Below are positions 62,506 to 64,000 of a stretch of 64,000 bases of DNA, in pieces. Numbering within the stretch: position 1 is the first letter of the stretch; every line of letters begins with the position of its first letter. The stretch lies in NCBI RefSeq assembly GCF_003313325.1, contig NZ_QMHQ01000001.1, positions 1,054,001 through 1,118,000 on the forward strand, in the 5' to 3' direction. Position numbers and translations under genes: made by a program. The DNA is from Pedobacter namyangjuensis. Its GTDB lineage: Bacteria; Bacteroidota; Bacteroidia; Sphingobacteriales; Sphingobacteriaceae. Under the pieces are notes generated by a model. The model did no database searches. It was given only the letters and a program-made list of their open reading frames with translations, and was not told the DNA's origin.

Positions 62506-62634
62506 TTTTTGTTGCTTTTGTCGGTACAAAAGAAGGAGCCCCTCAACGGCGGTGAGTTGAGGCAAGGTAGTGAGAGGGAAGTGTTAGCATAGTAGGCAGA
62601 TCCCTCGGAACTCGGGATGACAAAGTCCAAAAAG
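62506..62634. repeat. Composite dispersed repeat, copy 2
   Basis: Block A (62506-62570) has CTTTTGT-CGGT-ACAAAAG and AAGGAGCC with a GGCGGTGAGTTGAGGCAAGG tail. Block B (62596-62634) matches copy 1 except for two or three bases. The paired order suggests a duplicated or mobilised non-coding unit rather than chance. Confidence 0.6.
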
Positions 62635-62701
62635 GAATGATAAAGATTAAATAAAAAATTATGAATCACAACACTTATCCCTTTAACCGGCTATACGCCT
62701 T

Positions 62702-62755
62702 GAAACCTAAAAATCCTGTTTAGGATGATATAAAGCGGGAGCCTAAATTTAGGTT
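62702..62755. repeat. Inverted repeat upstream of the SusC gene
   Basis: AACCTAAA and TTTAGGTT arms lie about 40 bases apart, enclosing AATCCTGTTTAGGATG. It may be part of the leader or an old insertion scar. No function is shown. Confidence 0.35.
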
Positions 62756-62945
62756 AATAAAATGGTTAATAATCACAGCCTTGGTTTATCGGATGGTAGT
62801 AAAGGCTTGGCTTCCGCTTCCGCCTTTTGGCGGTATTAGAGAGATCAACATTCCTATAATCCTAATTACTGAAAAAATAACGATTTAATCGTAGGGGCAG
62901 CGCTATGCCCAAAATTTCCAATCAACAAACCAAAACAAACCACCA

Positions 62946-64000
62946 ATGAAAAAATATTTGTACATCATGCTTAGCCTGCTGTTCTACGCTTATGCGGTAG
63001 GAGCGCAGGAGAAATTTAAGGGCAGGGTAGTAGATGCCCAAAGTAAGGAACCTTTAGCTGGCGTGCTCATCAGAGTAAACAAACCCGAAAAAACCATACT
63101 TGCCGATAATAACGGCTTTTTTGAACTGAACCTGCCAAACGGCACATACCAATTGCAAATCCAATACCTCGGCTATTCAAATAAGATCTTAGACATTACA
63201 TTTCCCCTTACCGAAGCCTTAGTCGTTAGACTCGAGGCCAATACCCAAGAATTGGAAACCGTGCAGATTGTGAGCACAGGCTACCAGCAAATTTCCAAAG
63301 AGCGTGCAACGGGCAGTTTTACTGTTGTAGACCAAAAAACACTGGAACGATCTTTTTCGCCAAACATCTTAGGTAGGCTGGACGGTATTGCGCCTGGTCT
63401 GTTATTCGATAAAAGGAGAGGCCAAGAGAATAGAATCCAGATCAGAGGGCTTTACACCTTAACGGAAGGCTTGGCACAGCCTTTAATTGTATTGGACGAT
63501 TTTCCTTTTGAGGGCGATATCAACGACATCAATCCGAACGACATCGAGAACGTAACGGTTCTACGGGATGCAGCTGCTGCATCAATTTGGGGCGCAAGAG
63601 CAGGTAACGGTGTAATTGTGCTTAGCACCAAAAAGGGAAAGCAGCAGCAACCAAGAATAAGCTATAACGCATCGGTTAACCTAAATGCCAAGCCCCAATT
63701 GGGCGGGCTGGATGTAATGCCCACTTCCGAATATATAGACATGGAACGCTGGCTTTTCGATAAAGGCTATCGGCTGTCCGACACGGCAAACCGGCAGATG
63801 CCTGCCCTTACTCCGGTTTATGAAATCCTGCTTAAACAACGTAAGGGACAACTGAGTGTCGCTGACGCCAACCAGGCGATAGATGCCCTGCGCAATTTGG
63901 ATGTGCGTAACGATTACCTGCAGCATTATTACCGAACCGCAGTTCTGCAGCAGCATAACGCCAGCATTGCGGGAGGTTCAGAAAAGATGCAGTTTTTTTA
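62946..64000 (+). CDS. SusC/RagA-family TonB-dependent outer-membrane receptor (cut by window)
   Basis: The frame opens at ATG 62946 (MKKYLYIMLSLLFYAYAVGAQ, signal peptide) and stays open to base 64000, about 351 residues of a protein usually near 1,000. A CarboxypepD_reg-like domain follows (FKGRVVDAQSKEPLAGVLIRV, LPNGTYQLQIQYLGY), then the plug with TGSFTVVDQKTLER, GRLDGIAPGLLF, IQIRGLYTL and VTVLRDAAAASIWGARAGNGVI, all diagnostic. It should import glycans or peptides with a SusD partner lying beyond the window. Confidence 0.95.
   Translation, partial: MKKYLYIMLSLLFYAYAVGAQEKFKGRVVDAQSKEPLAGVLIRVNKPEKTILADNNGFFELNLPNGTYQLQIQYLGYSNKILDITFPLTEALVVRLEANTQELETVQIVSTGYQQISKERATGSFTVVDQKTLERSFSPNILGRLDGIAPGLLFDKRRGQENRIQIRGLYTLTEGLAQPLIVLDDFPFEGDINDINPNDIENVTVLRDAAAASIWGARAGNGVIVLSTKKGKQQQPRISYNASVNLNAKPQLGGLDVMPTSEYIDMERWLFDKGYRLSDTANRQMPALTPVYEILLKQRKGQLSVADANQAIDALRNLDVRNDYLQHYYRTAVLQQHNASIAGGSEKMQFF

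Noticed and set aside
61006..62945. Possible integrase, tRNA or attachment site for the island
   Set aside because: No tRNA, integrase or flanking direct repeat was recognised at 46.9-47.5 kb or 61-63 kb.
46919..63000. CRISPR array near the Cas2-like gene
   Set aside because: No regularly spaced direct repeats were found, and no cas1 or other cas genes are present.

Overview
The window looks like a chromosomal segment of a Bacteroidota bacterium, most likely Sphingobacteriaceae (Pedobacter-like). The support is an AT-rich genome, Bacteroidota-type promoters (TAnnTTTG -7 boxes), few Shine-Dalgarno sequences, a SusC/RagA receptor, LytS/LytTR pairs, GAF-type soluble histidine kinases and both a YpdA and a YtxJ homologue (bacillithiol redox). 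No rRNA, tRNA or CRISPR array was seen. Assignment rests on recognised families, not on a database search.

Layout. 1-29 kb is ordinary core genome: GH3-like protein, lptB, recJ, uvrA, NAD(P)HX repair, an ECF sigma/anti-sigma pair, lipA, mqo, ribH, recF with a DUF721 partner, ndk, FKBP isomerases, tatD, asparaginase, a persulfide-dioxygenase-like/rhodanese fusion and ypdA. 29-47 kb is a sensory and envelope region: a TlpA-like thioredoxin, LytS/LytTR, three further histidine kinases, two tandem membrane AraC regulators, several lipoproteins and receiver proteins. It also contains two near-identical copies of a ~73 bp small-RNA-like element.

47-61 kb is an accessory defence island. In order it holds a DUF5131 radical-SAM-like gene convergent with tcmP, a gene remnant, a Panacea-type toxin-antitoxin pair, an Abi-alpha-like gene, several small unknown genes and one apparent helicase fragment. 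Then comes a CBASS operon on the minus strand (Cas2-like small protein, CapV-type patatin phospholipase, CD-NTase, stand-alone E2 fused to a SEC-C zinc motif). A divergent sigma-54 activator with an RtcR/CARF-like sensor domain faces it. Last is a separate minus-strand module of XRE regulator, DUF3696-type ATPase and unknown partner. The intergenic space between the sigma-54 activator and CBASS carries a well-formed -24/-12 sigma-54 promoter pointing into the CBASS operon. This suggests CBASS induced by a nucleotide-sensing enhancer-binding protein, which is the most interesting system here.

61-63 kb is gene-poor and repeat-rich. It begins with a strongly predicted structured RNA or hairpin (18 bp stem with G-U pairs, second stem, UUCG-capped hairpin, possible terminator) and continues with duplicated palindromic repeats. 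The window closes with the start of a SusC/RagA TonB-dependent receptor that runs off the end.
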